A DNA stretch of 64,000 bases from Streptomyces griseus (GTDB taxonomy: Bacteria > Actinomycetota > Actinomycetes > Streptomycetales > Streptomycetaceae). Position numbers and translations under genes: made by a program. The notes under the pieces are model-generated. The model was not told the DNA's origin and did not search any database. It saw nothing but the letters and a program-made list of their open reading frames with translations. Positions 16,614 to 23,902 of this stretch are shown here, one piece after another. The stretch spans positions 78,501 through 142,500 of the forward strand of contig NZ_UAVD01000005.1 in assembly GCF_900460065.1 (NCBI RefSeq), read 5' to 3'. The stretch's first letter is position 1, and every line of letters starts with the position of its first letter.

Positions 16614-16940
16614 ATGCGCACGAATCTTCTCCGCGTCACGGCCGCGCTCGGTACCGCGGTCGTCCTGGCCGTCGGCGGCGCGGGCGTGGCCGCCGCCGAC
16701 GGTCTGGGCAACGCGGGCATCGGGAACAAGGGCGTCGGCAACGCGGGCATCGCGAACACGGGCCTGGGCAACGCGGGCGGCTTCAACGGTGGCGTCGGCA
16801 ACGCCGGCCTCGGCAACTGGGGCTGGGGCAACGCCGGCATCGGCAACACGGGCGTCGGCAGCCACGGCTTCGGCAACTCGGGCCTCGGCAGCTCCGGCAT
16901 CGGCAACACCGGCGTGGGCAGCTCCGGCATCGGCAACTGA
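16614..16940 (+). CDS. Small secreted N-x-G-x-G repeat protein (MPTR-like)
   Basis: 108 residues from an ATG behind a strong AGGAGGT. A signal peptide (about 1-28, ending GVAAA) is followed by about 80 residues that consist almost only of a five-residue unit, G-(N/S)-x-G-(I/V/L/F/W), repeated about 15 times (GNAGIGNKGVGNAGIANTG and on to SSGIGN). Such NxGxGNxG arrays match the pentapeptide repeats of mycobacterial PPE-MPTR proteins; here there is no PPE domain. The third and fifth positions alternate regularly, as expected for a repeating beta coil or a surface fibre. There is no sortase signal, cysteine or membrane anchor. It is probably exported and self-assembling, which is inference. Confidence 0.8.
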   Translation: MRTNLLRVTAALGTAVVLAVGGAGVAAADGLGNAGIGNKGVGNAGIANTGLGNAGGFNGGVGNAGLGNWGWGNAGIGNTGVGSHGFGNSGLGSSGIGNTGVGSSGIGN

Positions 16941-16980
16941 ACCGCCTCGCGCGCCCGGTCCGCACCGGGCAGGCGCCCCC

Positions 16981-17013
16981 GGGCCGGCCGCACGCTCCAC
17001 CGGCGGCCGGCCC
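16981..17013. terminator. Hairpin after the repeat protein
   Basis: GGGCCGGCCG (16981-16990) pairs exactly with CGGCCGGCCC (17004-17013) between two convergent genes. More GC-rich dyads follow. It is probably a two-way terminator. Confidence 0.55.
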
Positions 17014-17113
17014 GCGTGCGTGCGGGCCGGGCGTTCGCCCGTGCGGCGGTGGGCGGCGGCGTCCGGGGGAGCCGGTCGGCCGGTTCCCCGAAGCCGGCCC
17101 CCGGACGTGTGGA

Positions 17114-18457
17114 TCAGGCCTTCGGGCGGCCCATCGCCCGGTACGTCCACCCGGCCTCGCGCCACACCGCGCTGTCCAGGGCGTTGCGGCCGTCCAGGAT
17201 GATCCGGCGGGCCGCCACCTCGCCCAGCTCCGCCGGGTCCAGCTCACGGAACTCGCGCCACTCCGTCAGGTGCAGCACCACGTCCGCCCCGCGCACGGCC
17301 TCCAGCGCGGAGTCCGCGTAGCCGAGCGTCGGGAACAGCCGCCGGGCGTTGTCCATCCCCTTCGGGTCGAACACGGTCACCTGGCCGCCCTGGAGGTGGA
17401 TCTGCCCGGCGACGTTGAGCGCGGGGGAGTCGCGTACGTCGTCGGAGTCGGGCTTGAACGCGGCGCCCAGCACCGCCACCCGCCTGCCGAGGAACGAGCC
17501 GCCGCCCACCGCCTCCCGGGCGAGCTCCACCATGTGGCCGCGGCGGCGCATGTTGATCGAGTCGACCTCGCGGAGGAAGGTGAGCGCCTGGTCCGCGCCC
17601 AGCTCCCCGGCGCGCGCCATGAAGGCGCGGATGTCCTTGGGCAGGCAGCCGCCGCCGAAGCCGATCCCGGCCCGCAGGAACTTCTTCCCGATGCGGTCGT
17701 CGTGCCCGATGGCCTCCGCGAGCTTCACGACGTCCCCGTCGGCCGCCTCGCACACCTCGGCCATCGCGTTGATGAAGGAGATCTTGGTGGCCAGGAAGGA
17801 GTTGGCGGAGGTCTTCACCAGCTCGGCGGTCGGGAAGTCGGTCACCACGAACGGGGAGCCCTCGGCGACCGGCACGGCGTACACCTCGCGCAGCAGCTTC
17901 TCGGCCCCCTCGCTCGCGACGCCGACGACGATCCGGTCGGGGTGCAGGGTGTCGTTCACGGCGAAGCCCTCGCGGAGGAACTCCGGGTTCCAGGCCAGCT
18001 CGGCACCGGCCCCCGCCGGAGCCAGCTCGGCGAGCCGGGCCGCGAGGCGGGCGGCGGAGCCCACCGGGACGGTCGACTTGCCGACGACCAGGGCGGGCCG
18101 GGTCAGGTGCGGGGCCAGCGAGTCGAAGGCGCTGTCGACGTAACTCATGTCGCACGCGTACTCGCCGTGCTTCTGCGGGGTGTTCACGCAGACGAAGTGG
18201 ACGTCGCCGAACTCCCCCACCTCCTCCCAGGAGGTGGTGAAGCGCAGCCGCCCGGTGGAGCCCTCGATCCCGGCGACGTGCCGCTGGAGCATCTCCTCCA
18301 GACCCGGCTCGTACATCGGCACGCGGCCGGTGGAGAGCAGCTCGATCTTCTCCGGCACGACATCGAGCCCCAGGACCTCGAAGCCCAGCTCGGCCATGGC
18401 CGCGGCATGGGTGGCGCCGAGATAGCCGGTGCCGATCACAGTGATCCTGAGGGCCAT
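17114..18457 (-). CDS. UDP-glucose 6-dehydrogenase family protein
   Basis: 447 residues. The NAD fold opens with VIGTGYLGATHAAAMAELGFEV, and the catalytic cysteine is in GFGGGCLPKDIRAF (about Cys271). The middle helix has the SxNxxLA-type NSFLATKISFINAMAEV. The C-terminal domain shows AVLGAAFKPDSDDVRDSPAL. It oxidises a UDP- or GDP-sugar to the uronic acid with two NAD+. UDP-glucose is most likely, but the sequence alone does not separate UDP-glucose from UDP-ManNAc or GDP-mannose as substrate. It may supply uronate for a wall or capsule polymer. It stands alone, convergent with the repeat protein gene. Confidence 0.9.
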   Translation of the reverse strand: MALRITVIGTGYLGATHAAAMAELGFEVLGLDVVPEKIELLSTGRVPMYEPGLEEMLQRHVAGIEGSTGRLRFTTSWEEVGEFGDVHFVCVNTPQKHGEYACDMSYVDSAFDSLAPHLTRPALVVGKSTVPVGSAARLAARLAELAPAGAGAELAWNPEFLREGFAVNDTLHPDRIVVGVASEGAEKLLREVYAVPVAEGSPFVVTDFPTAELVKTSANSFLATKISFINAMAEVCEAADGDVVKLAEAIGHDDRIGKKFLRAGIGFGGGCLPKDIRAFMARAGELGADQALTFLREVDSINMRRRGHMVELAREAVGGGSFLGRRVAVLGAAFKPDSDDVRDSPALNVAGQIHLQGGQVTVFDPKGMDNARRLFPTLGYADSALEAVRGADVVLHLTEWREFRELDPAELGEVAARRIILDGRNALDSAVWREAGWTYRAMGRPKA

Positions 18458-18664
18458 GGGGTGCTCCTGGAAGATACGGACGGAGGTGCGGACCGAGCAT
18501 AGTCGGGGACCGGAAGGCCGGAATTCACCGCTCCTTCCGTCCGCTCCACCGCATATGTCCCACCCCTGTCGGGAAGCTCACGTACACGGCACGTATGCCG
18601 CCGGGCGGTCGGCGGACTAAAATTGAGTTACTTAACGGTAGTTAGCATCTGGGGAGTGAGCGTC

Positions 18665-19822
18665 TTGGCGGGTTCGACCGATTTCGACCTGTACCGTCCG
18701 GCCGAGGAGCACGACATGCTCCGCGAGACCATCCGCGCCCTCGCCGAGACGAAGATCGCCCCCTTCGCCGCCGAGGTCGACGAGGAGGGCCGCTTCCCGC
18801 AGGAGGCGCTGGACGCCTTGGTCGCCTCGGACCTGCACGCCGTCCACGTCCCGGAGGAGTACGGCGGCGCCGGCGCCGACGCGCTCGCCACGGTCATCGT
18901 GATCGAGGAGGTGGCCCGCGCCTGCGCCTCCTCCTCCCTGATCCCGGCCGTCAACAAGCTCGGCTCGCTCCCGGTGATCCTCTCCGGCTCCGAGGAGCTG
19001 AAGGCCAAGTACCTGGGCCCGCTCGCCAAGGGCGACGCGATGTTCTCCTACGCCCTCTCCGAGCCGGACGCCGGTTCGGACGCGGCCGGCATGAAGACGA
19101 AGGCCGTGCGCGACGGCGACTTCTGGGTCCTCAACGGCGTGAAGCGCTGGATCACCAACGCGGGCGTCTCCGAGTTCTACACGGTCATGGCCGTCACCGA
19201 CCCGGCCAAGCGCTCCAAGGGCATCTCCGCCTTCGTCGTCGAGAAGTCCGACGAGGGCGTCTCCTTCGGCGCCCCGGAGAAGAAGCTCGGCATCAAGGGC
19301 TCTCCGACCCGCGAGGTCTACTTCGACAACGTGCGCATCCCCGCCGACCGGATGATCGGCGAGGAGGGCACCGGCTTCGCCACCGCGATGAAGACCCTGG
19401 ACCACACCCGCATCACCATCGCGGCCCAGGCCCTCGGCATCGCCCAGGGCGCGCTGGACTACGCCAAGGGGTACGTCCAGGAGCGCAAGCAGTTCGGCAA
19501 GCCGATCGCGGACTTCCAGGGCATCCAGTTCATGCTCGCCGACATGGCGATGAAGCTGGAGGCGGCCCGCCAGCTCACCTACTCCGCCGCCGCCAAGTCC
19601 GAGCGGGTCGACGGCGACCTCACCTTCTTCGGCGCCGCGGCCAAGTGCTTCGCCTCCGACGTCGCCATGGAGGTCACCACGGACGCCGTCCAGCTGCTCG
19701 GCGGCTACGGCTACACGCGGGACTACCCGGTCGAGCGCATGATGCGCGACGCCAAGATCACCCAGATCTACGAGGGCACCAACCAGGTCCAGCGCATCGT
19801 CATGGCCAGGAACCTGCCGTAG
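18665..19822 (+). CDS. Acyl-CoA dehydrogenase (FadE25-like)
   Basis: 385 residues from the TTG at 18665, chosen because GGGGAG lies eight bases upstream and the length fits the family. A GTG at 18656 abuts that sequence, and an ATG at 18623 has no ribosome site. FAD and substrate signatures are YALSEPDAGSDAAGMKT and RWITNAGVSEFYTV. The catalytic glutamate lies in IYEGTNQVQRI near the C-terminus. It oxidises an acyl-CoA to the enoyl-CoA; the chain-length preference is not readable. Its closest actinobacterial look-alike in context is mycobacterial fadE25, which also sits near purE/purK. Upstream lies a relatively AT-rich stretch (18618-18650) that probably holds the promoter. Confidence 0.88.
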   Translation: MAGSTDFDLYRPAEEHDMLRETIRALAETKIAPFAAEVDEEGRFPQEALDALVASDLHAVHVPEEYGGAGADALATVIVIEEVARACASSSLIPAVNKLGSLPVILSGSEELKAKYLGPLAKGDAMFSYALSEPDAGSDAAGMKTKAVRDGDFWVLNGVKRWITNAGVSEFYTVMAVTDPAKRSKGISAFVVEKSDEGVSFGAPEKKLGIKGSPTREVYFDNVRIPADRMIGEEGTGFATAMKTLDHTRITIAAQALGIAQGALDYAKGYVQERKQFGKPIADFQGIQFMLADMAMKLEAARQLTYSAAAKSERVDGDLTFFGAAAKCFASDVAMEVTTDAVQLLGGYGYTRDYPVERMMRDAKITQIYEGTNQVQRIVMARNLP

Positions 19823-19901
19823 CGGAGTGCCGCAATAGGCCCCCGGGCCGGGAGCCGCCTCAGGGCGCCGGCCGCCCGGGAGACAGCTGAACCGCACGTG
19901 A

Positions 19902-19939
19902 CACGACTGCCCCCGGCGGCCCCGCCGAGGGCAGTCGTG
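19902..19939. terminator. Terminator after the acyl-CoA dehydrogenase
   Basis: CACGACTGCCC (19902-19912) pairs with GGGCAGTCGTG (19929-19939), with an inner CGGCGG/CCGCCG extension, between convergent genes. Confidence 0.7.
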
Positions 19940-20026
19940 CCCGGCCGCGCGGCCGGCAGCCGACCCGGGCCGGGAGGGCGGTCGCCCGCTTCCCGCCGCC
20001 CCGTGTCACGGCCGGCGGAGACGGTC

Positions 20027-20605
20027 CTACCGCGGCGCGACGACCGCCATCTCCCCCCGCACGGCCGTTCCGTCCGGCCAGGTCCACCCGGCGACGAGAC
20101 GGCCCGGCGCCCCCGCCTCGGCCTCCGAGGCCCGCAGGACGCGGTTGAGCCGGACGTCGGACCCCTCGGCGACGCCGGGCCCGTGCACGATGACGGTCGG
20201 GTCGGGGGTGTCGCTCACGCTCTGCTGCTGCGGCTTCGCCTCGCCGCGCAGCAGGGCCCGCAACTGCGCCAGGACCACCGGGTCGTGGGCGCCGTCGTAG
20301 ATCCACCGGGTGCCGAGCACCCCGTGCTCGGAGGTGCCGATCAGCGCCTCGTCGGGAGCGCCCTCCAGCGCCGCGCCGCGGTAGCCCAGCGGCACCAGAT
20401 ACGCCACCGGCTCCCGCCCGGACGCGTCGGCCACGACCATGAACTCGATCCCGACCTCCCCTTCCGGGTCGTCCAGCCGGAACCCGCCGGCCTTGACCAG
20501 GTCGGGCGTCTCCCCGGAGCCCGCGTACCAGCTCTGCTCGGGCAGCCAGCCGGAGAGCAGTTCCAGCTTGGTGGGCGTCATGGTGGTGCGGTGGATGGAT
20601 GCCAT
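20027..20605 (-). CDS. Maltokinase N-terminal cap-like domain protein
   Basis: 192 residues from the ATG at 20605, with AGGGAG upstream. The opening MASIHRTTMTPTKLELLSGW and the LDDPEGEVGIEFMVVAD and LVPLGYRGAAL blocks match the N-terminal cap domain of maltokinase-type proteins, here standing alone without a kinase domain. Such proteins are often annotated as 1,4-alpha-glucan branching protein, but no branching-enzyme motif is present. A stand-alone cap may bind a sugar or a partner; the function is unknown. It is divergent from the ATPase gene at 20714. Confidence 0.65.
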   Translation of the reverse strand: MASIHRTTMTPTKLELLSGWLPEQSWYAGSGETPDLVKAGGFRLDDPEGEVGIEFMVVADASGREPVAYLVPLGYRGAALEGAPDEALIGTSEHGVLGTRWIYDGAHDPVVLAQLRALLRGEAKPQQQSVSDTPDPTVIVHGPGVAEGSDVRLNRVLRASEAEAGAPGRLVAGWTWPDGTAVRGEMAVVAPR

Positions 20606-20701
20606 GCGGGCTCCCTGCTGAGGTGGATCCGGCCCCGTCCTCACGACGGGCGACTCCGAACCTATAGAGAACAATCCTGCACAGGCCAGGAGTTCCGCTC
20701 C

Positions 20702-20716
20702 TAGGGTGGAGAGATG
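20702..20716 (+). promoter_or_regulatory. -10 box and leaderless start of the TmrB-like ATPase
   Basis: TAGGGT (20702-20707) is followed by six bases and the ATG at 20714. The GGAGAG between them abuts the start, so ribosome binding through it is unlikely. Confidence 0.4.
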
Positions 20717-21241
20717 ATCATCTGGCTGAACGGAACCTTCGGCGCGGGCAAGACCACCACCGCGAAGGAGGTGATCGCGCTCCTCCCGGACTCCCGGCTG
20801 TTCGACACCGAGAAGGTCGGCGAGATGCTCTGGCATGTGCTCGGAGTGCCGGAGAGGGACTTCCAGGACTTCCCGCCCTGGCGGGGCCTGGTGGTGGAGA
20901 CCGCGCGCCAGGTGCTCGACCACGTGGGCGGAACGCTGGTGGTCACGCAGACCGTACTCGTGGAGTCGTACTGGCGGGAGATCCACGACGGTCTGACCCG
21001 GGCCGGCATCCCCGTGCACCATGTCCTGCTCCACACGGACCGGGACACGCTCGTCGAACGCATCGAGACCGACGAGGAACCCTGGAACGTGGCCGCCCGG
21101 CAGTGGCGGCTGGACCACCTGGACGACTACGAGCGGGCCCTGCCGTGGCTCCTCCGCAAGGCCCGGATGGTCGACACGACGGACGTCGCGCCCGCCGAGG
21201 TGGCGGAGACCGTCCTGCGAGAGGCACGCCCCGGCTCGTAG
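20714..21241 (+). CDS. P-loop ATPase/kinase of the TmrB type
   Basis: 175 residues with a Walker A site at the very start (WLNGTFGAGKTTTAKEV). The FDTEKVGEMLWHV and FQDFPPWRGLV blocks resemble TmrB of Bacillus subtilis, the tunicamycin-resistance ATP-binding protein. VVTQTVLVESYWREI is the next strand, and the ARQWRLDHLDDYERAL region provides the arginines of a lid. TmrB-like proteins are small kinases acting on nucleoside-type compounds or antibiotics; the substrate here is unknown. The start lies six bases after a TAGGGT box. Confidence 0.72.
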   Translation: MIIWLNGTFGAGKTTTAKEVIALLPDSRLFDTEKVGEMLWHVLGVPERDFQDFPPWRGLVVETARQVLDHVGGTLVVTQTVLVESYWREIHDGLTRAGIPVHHVLLHTDRDTLVERIETDEEPWNVAARQWRLDHLDDYERALPWLLRKARMVDTTDVAPAEVAETVLREARPGS

Positions 21242-21273
21242 GAGCCACGGCGCCGGCCGCCCGGTCCCGGGCG

Positions 21274-21846
21274 TCAGCGGACGACGTCGAAGACGTTCTT
21301 CTGGATGCCGTTGGCGTACGCCTCGTGCTCGACCAGCCTCAGCTTCTGGGCGTCCTTGTCCGTGTCGCTGAACAGCCGCTTGCCCGCGCCGAGCAGGAGC
21401 GGGAAGACGAGCAGGTGGTACCGGTCGATCAGGTCGGCGTCCGCGAGGCTCCGGTTCAGCTCGGTGCTGCCGTGGACGATGATCGGGCCGCCCTCGGTCT
21501 CCTTCAGGGCGGCGACCTCGTCGAGCGAGCGCAGGATCGTGGTCGCGCCCCAGTCGGACACCAGGTCGCCGTCGGTCAGCCGGGTGGAGACGACGTACTT
21601 CGGCATGGACTTGTACCGGGCGAACTCCTCCATGCCCGGCCAGACCGGGCTGAACGCCTCGTAGCTGTTACGGCCCATCATCAGGGCGGCGGCCTCCTCC
21701 TGCTCCCGGCCCTTGAGCTCGTACGCCTCCGGAAGGAACTCCACGTCCTTGAACGTCCACCCCGAGTTCCGGTAGCCGGGCTCGCCGCCCGGGGCCTCCA
21801 TGACGCCGTCGAGCGAAACGAAGGCGGTGCTGATCAGGGTGCGCAT
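21274..21846 (-). CDS. Dihydrofolate-reductase-fold (RibD C-terminal) family protein
   Basis: 190 residues from an ATG with AGGAG upstream (gene start at 21846). The domain reads as a RibD_C/DHFR-like oxidoreductase: RTLISTAFVSLDGVMEAPGG at the start, MMGRNSYEAFSPVWPG, KYVVSTRLTD, PIIVHGSTELNRSLADADLIDRYHLLVFPLLLGAGKRLF. This family uses NADPH, and members range from riboflavin-pathway reductases to uncharacterised reductases. As no deaminase domain or rib genes are present, the substrate is unknown. It is convergent with the TmrB-like gene. Confidence 0.82.
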   Translation of the reverse strand: MRTLISTAFVSLDGVMEAPGGEPGYRNSGWTFKDVEFLPEAYELKGREQEEAAALMMGRNSYEAFSPVWPGMEEFARYKSMPKYVVSTRLTDGDLVSDWGATTILRSLDEVAALKETEGGPIIVHGSTELNRSLADADLIDRYHLLVFPLLLGAGKRLFSDTDKDAQKLRLVEHEAYANGIQKNVFDVVR

Positions 21847-22007
21847 CAGGTCTCCTGGCTGTGTCGTGGCGGGCCCCGGCCGGTGTGCCCGGCGTCGCCT
21901 CCCAGTCTTACGGAGGTTCAGACCGCGCACCTCGCGAAAACTCATCGGTCCCGCGTCGCCCACCGCCCCCGACCTCATCCCGGACCCGGCCGGTAGCCTC
22001 CGTCCCC

Positions 22008-22487
22008 ATGACCGAACTCGACAGGCTGACCGCCCTCTTCGACGCCCTGGGCGCGGACGACGACGCCCGTGACTGGGCCGAGTCCGAGGCCGAGGAGGGG
22101 CTGCCGCAGCTCGCCCGCTACCGCCTCCTGCGGACGGTGTGGCAGGACGTCGACGCCTGGAGCACGGCCGCCCCGCGGTGGATCGACGCCTATCGCACCG
22201 ACGGGGCGGCCGCCGACGCCGTCGACCGGGCCCTCGCGGCCGGGCTCACCCCCGAGGACCTCGGCGCGCTGGCCCGCGAGATCGCCAGGGAGACCGCGTA
22301 CGGGGTGCTGTGCGCCCTCGCGGACCCGGCGGACGGGTCGCTCTCCGCGGACGTCGAGGCGCAGCTGCCCGGCTGGCGGCTGGCGGAGCTGACCCCGGCC
22401 GGCGCACCGACCGGCCGCCATCTCGACGCCCTCCACGAGGACTTCGCCGAGCTCGAACCGAAGGGGATCGTGTCAGGACCGGGGTGA
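22008..22487 (+). CDS. Hypothetical protein
   Basis: 159 residues, not recognised. It is acidic and rich in Ala, Asp, Glu and Leu, and seems all-helical, with no signal peptide, membrane segment or catalytic motif. WAESEAEEGLPQLARYRLL and WSTAAPRWIDAY are its most distinctive pieces. The ATG comes eight bases after a TAGCCT box and lacks a ribosome-binding site, so it is probably leaderless. Its stop overlaps the GTG of a decayed methyltransferase gene, which suggests the two once formed an operon. Confidence 0.6.
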   Translation: MTELDRLTALFDALGADDDARDWAESEAEEGLPQLARYRLLRTVWQDVDAWSTAAPRWIDAYRTDGAAADAVDRALAAGLTPEDLGALAREIARETAYGVLCALADPADGSLSADVEAQLPGWRLAELTPAGAPTGRHLDALHEDFAELEPKGIVSGPG

Positions 22488-22664
22488 CCGAGCGGGCCAC
22501 CCCCTTCGACCGCGCCGAACGGCGCATCTGGTCCGGCCAGGCCGAGGCGTACGCCCGCACCTGCGCCCGGCTCCGTGCCCACCCGGCGGGCGTACGACGA
22601 GCTGTGCGGCGAATTCCGCTCGGAGGACGGGCTGTTGGCGCTGCCGGCGCGCGGGAGAGCGTGA
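22484..22664 (+). pseudogene. Internally deleted SAM-dependent methyltransferase
   Basis: Starting with a GTG that overlaps the previous stop, the frame encodes TERATPFDRAERRIWSGQA and continues to LRAHP, the usual first 35 residues of a common Streptomyces class I methyltransferase. From about 22590 a different frame encodes AYDELCGEFRSEDGLLALP and then stops at 22662-22664; this is the usual C-terminal end of the same proteins. The whole SAM-binding core, about 200 residues expected to include a VLDVGTGPG-like loop, is missing, and the two ends are out of frame. The remnant is therefore dead as a methyltransferase. The family comparison is from memory. Confidence 0.6.
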
Positions 22665-22790
22665 CGGGAAGACCGGTCCGACGCGCGGAGGCCGGGGCCT
22701 GCGCGTTCGCCTGACACCGGCTCCGGTCGGCGGGAGCCCTTCGCGACGGAAAGCCCTGACATCGGCACCCCCCTTCGGCACACTGAGTGC

Positions 22791-23837
22791 ATGGATGCTC
22801 ACCGGGAGGGATCGCCGGATCACCTCACGATCAACATCACCCGTCGCGAGGACCCGGTATCCGAGGTTACCGAGGCGGACGCGTCCGCCTCGGTCCGCAG
22901 ATATCCGAACATCGTCGTCCGGGGGCCCCTGTTCGGGCTCGCCGAGCAGCGGCGCGGCGATCGGCCGCGCTGGCGGCTCCTGGGCGAACTGGACTGCGGA
23001 TTCCCGCAGATGGCCCGGGACGAGCTCAACTCGCTCCTCTGGTTCAGGGCGCGGGACGACACCGGGGACCCGGTGGTGCGGAGGTCCCTGCTGGACGCCG
23101 TGGCGCGGCTGGAGGTCGAGGCGACCGACGAGGTGTCGGCGGACGGCGTCCGCTACCGGGTCGTGCGGGCCGACGAGTTCGCCCGGATCGGCGACGGCCG
23201 TCTGGAGCCGCCCCGGGCGACCGACCCGGACGAGGACAGCTGGGATCCCGACGCGCCCGACCCCTGCCGGACCGAGGGCTTCGTCGTCGACCACGCGGCG
23301 GCCGTCGGGCTGACCGAGGGGATCGACCGGGCCGGGCTGCTGGGGCTCTCCTACACCGCCGCCCGCTTCCCCGAGGACGTACGGGCCGACTCCCGACGGG
23401 CGTTGACCACCCATCCCGGGGTCGTGCTGCTCCCGACGACGTTCCGGGTGGTCGAGCGGAAGGAGGCGACCTGGTCGATGGTGACGGGGCAGTACTCGAC
23501 CCCGCAGGGCGCCCGCCGCGCCCTCGTCCACCACCTCACCCGGCCCGTTCCCCGGCTGCCGGATCTGCCGGACATGCCGGAGCTGCCGGCCTGGATGAAG
23601 GTGGACGAGAAGGAGGCGGCCCTCGACGCGCGGGCGGCGAAGGAGTTCGCCTCGCGCCGGAGGCCCGACGAACTCGTGGTGCGGGGGCGCCGGTTCGAGG
23701 TGATCCGGGTCGAGCGGGTGATGCGGATCGGGCCCGACGGGCCGGAGGGGTCGCGCCCGTCCGACGTGGACGACTACGGCCCCTCCCGGATCCACCCCCT
23801 CATGGACGAGGAGGGGAACATCGCCTACGGCACGTAG
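22791..23837 (+). CDS. DUF5954 family protein
   Basis: 348 residues, a Streptomyces-typical cytoplasmic protein without signal peptide or membrane segment. It has two similar halves of mixed alpha/beta character: RYPNIVVRGPLFGLAEQ near the start and RPDELVVRGRRFEVIRVERV near the end show the same VVRGxxF pattern. In both cases the strand is followed by a stretch ending in a proline-rich acidic turn. No catalytic motif is seen. The family name is recalled from its opening sequence. The ATG at 22791 is preceded by CACACTGAGTGC without a ribosome site. A two-way terminator at 23851-23883 separates it from the convergent LCP gene. Confidence 0.68.
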   Translation: MDAHREGSPDHLTINITRREDPVSEVTEADASASVRRYPNIVVRGPLFGLAEQRRGDRPRWRLLGELDCGFPQMARDELNSLLWFRARDDTGDPVVRRSLLDAVARLEVEATDEVSADGVRYRVVRADEFARIGDGRLEPPRATDPDEDSWDPDAPDPCRTEGFVVDHAAAVGLTEGIDRAGLLGLSYTAARFPEDVRADSRRALTTHPGVVLLPTTFRVVERKEATWSMVTGQYSTPQGARRALVHHLTRPVPRLPDLPDMPELPAWMKVDEKEAALDARAAKEFASRRRPDELVVRGRRFEVIRVERVMRIGPDGPEGSRPSDVDDYGPSRIHPLMDEEGNIAYGT

Positions 23838-23850
23838 GGTCCGGCACGCG

Positions 23851-23883
23851 GAAGGGCGCCGGGCGACGGGCCCGGCGCCCTTC
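23851..23883. terminator. Bidirectional terminator
   Basis: GAAGGGCGCCGGG (23851-23863) and CCCGGCGCCCTTC (23871-23883) form a perfect 13-base stem with a 7-base loop between convergent genes. Confidence 0.8.
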
Positions 23884-23902
23884 AACGGTCCCGTGCGCGC
23901 CC

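Noticed and set aside
16614..16940. Reading the repeat protein as a PE/PPE protein
   Set aside because: The repeats match MPTR units, but there is no PPE domain, WxG motif or type VII secretion signal; a normal signal peptide is present instead.
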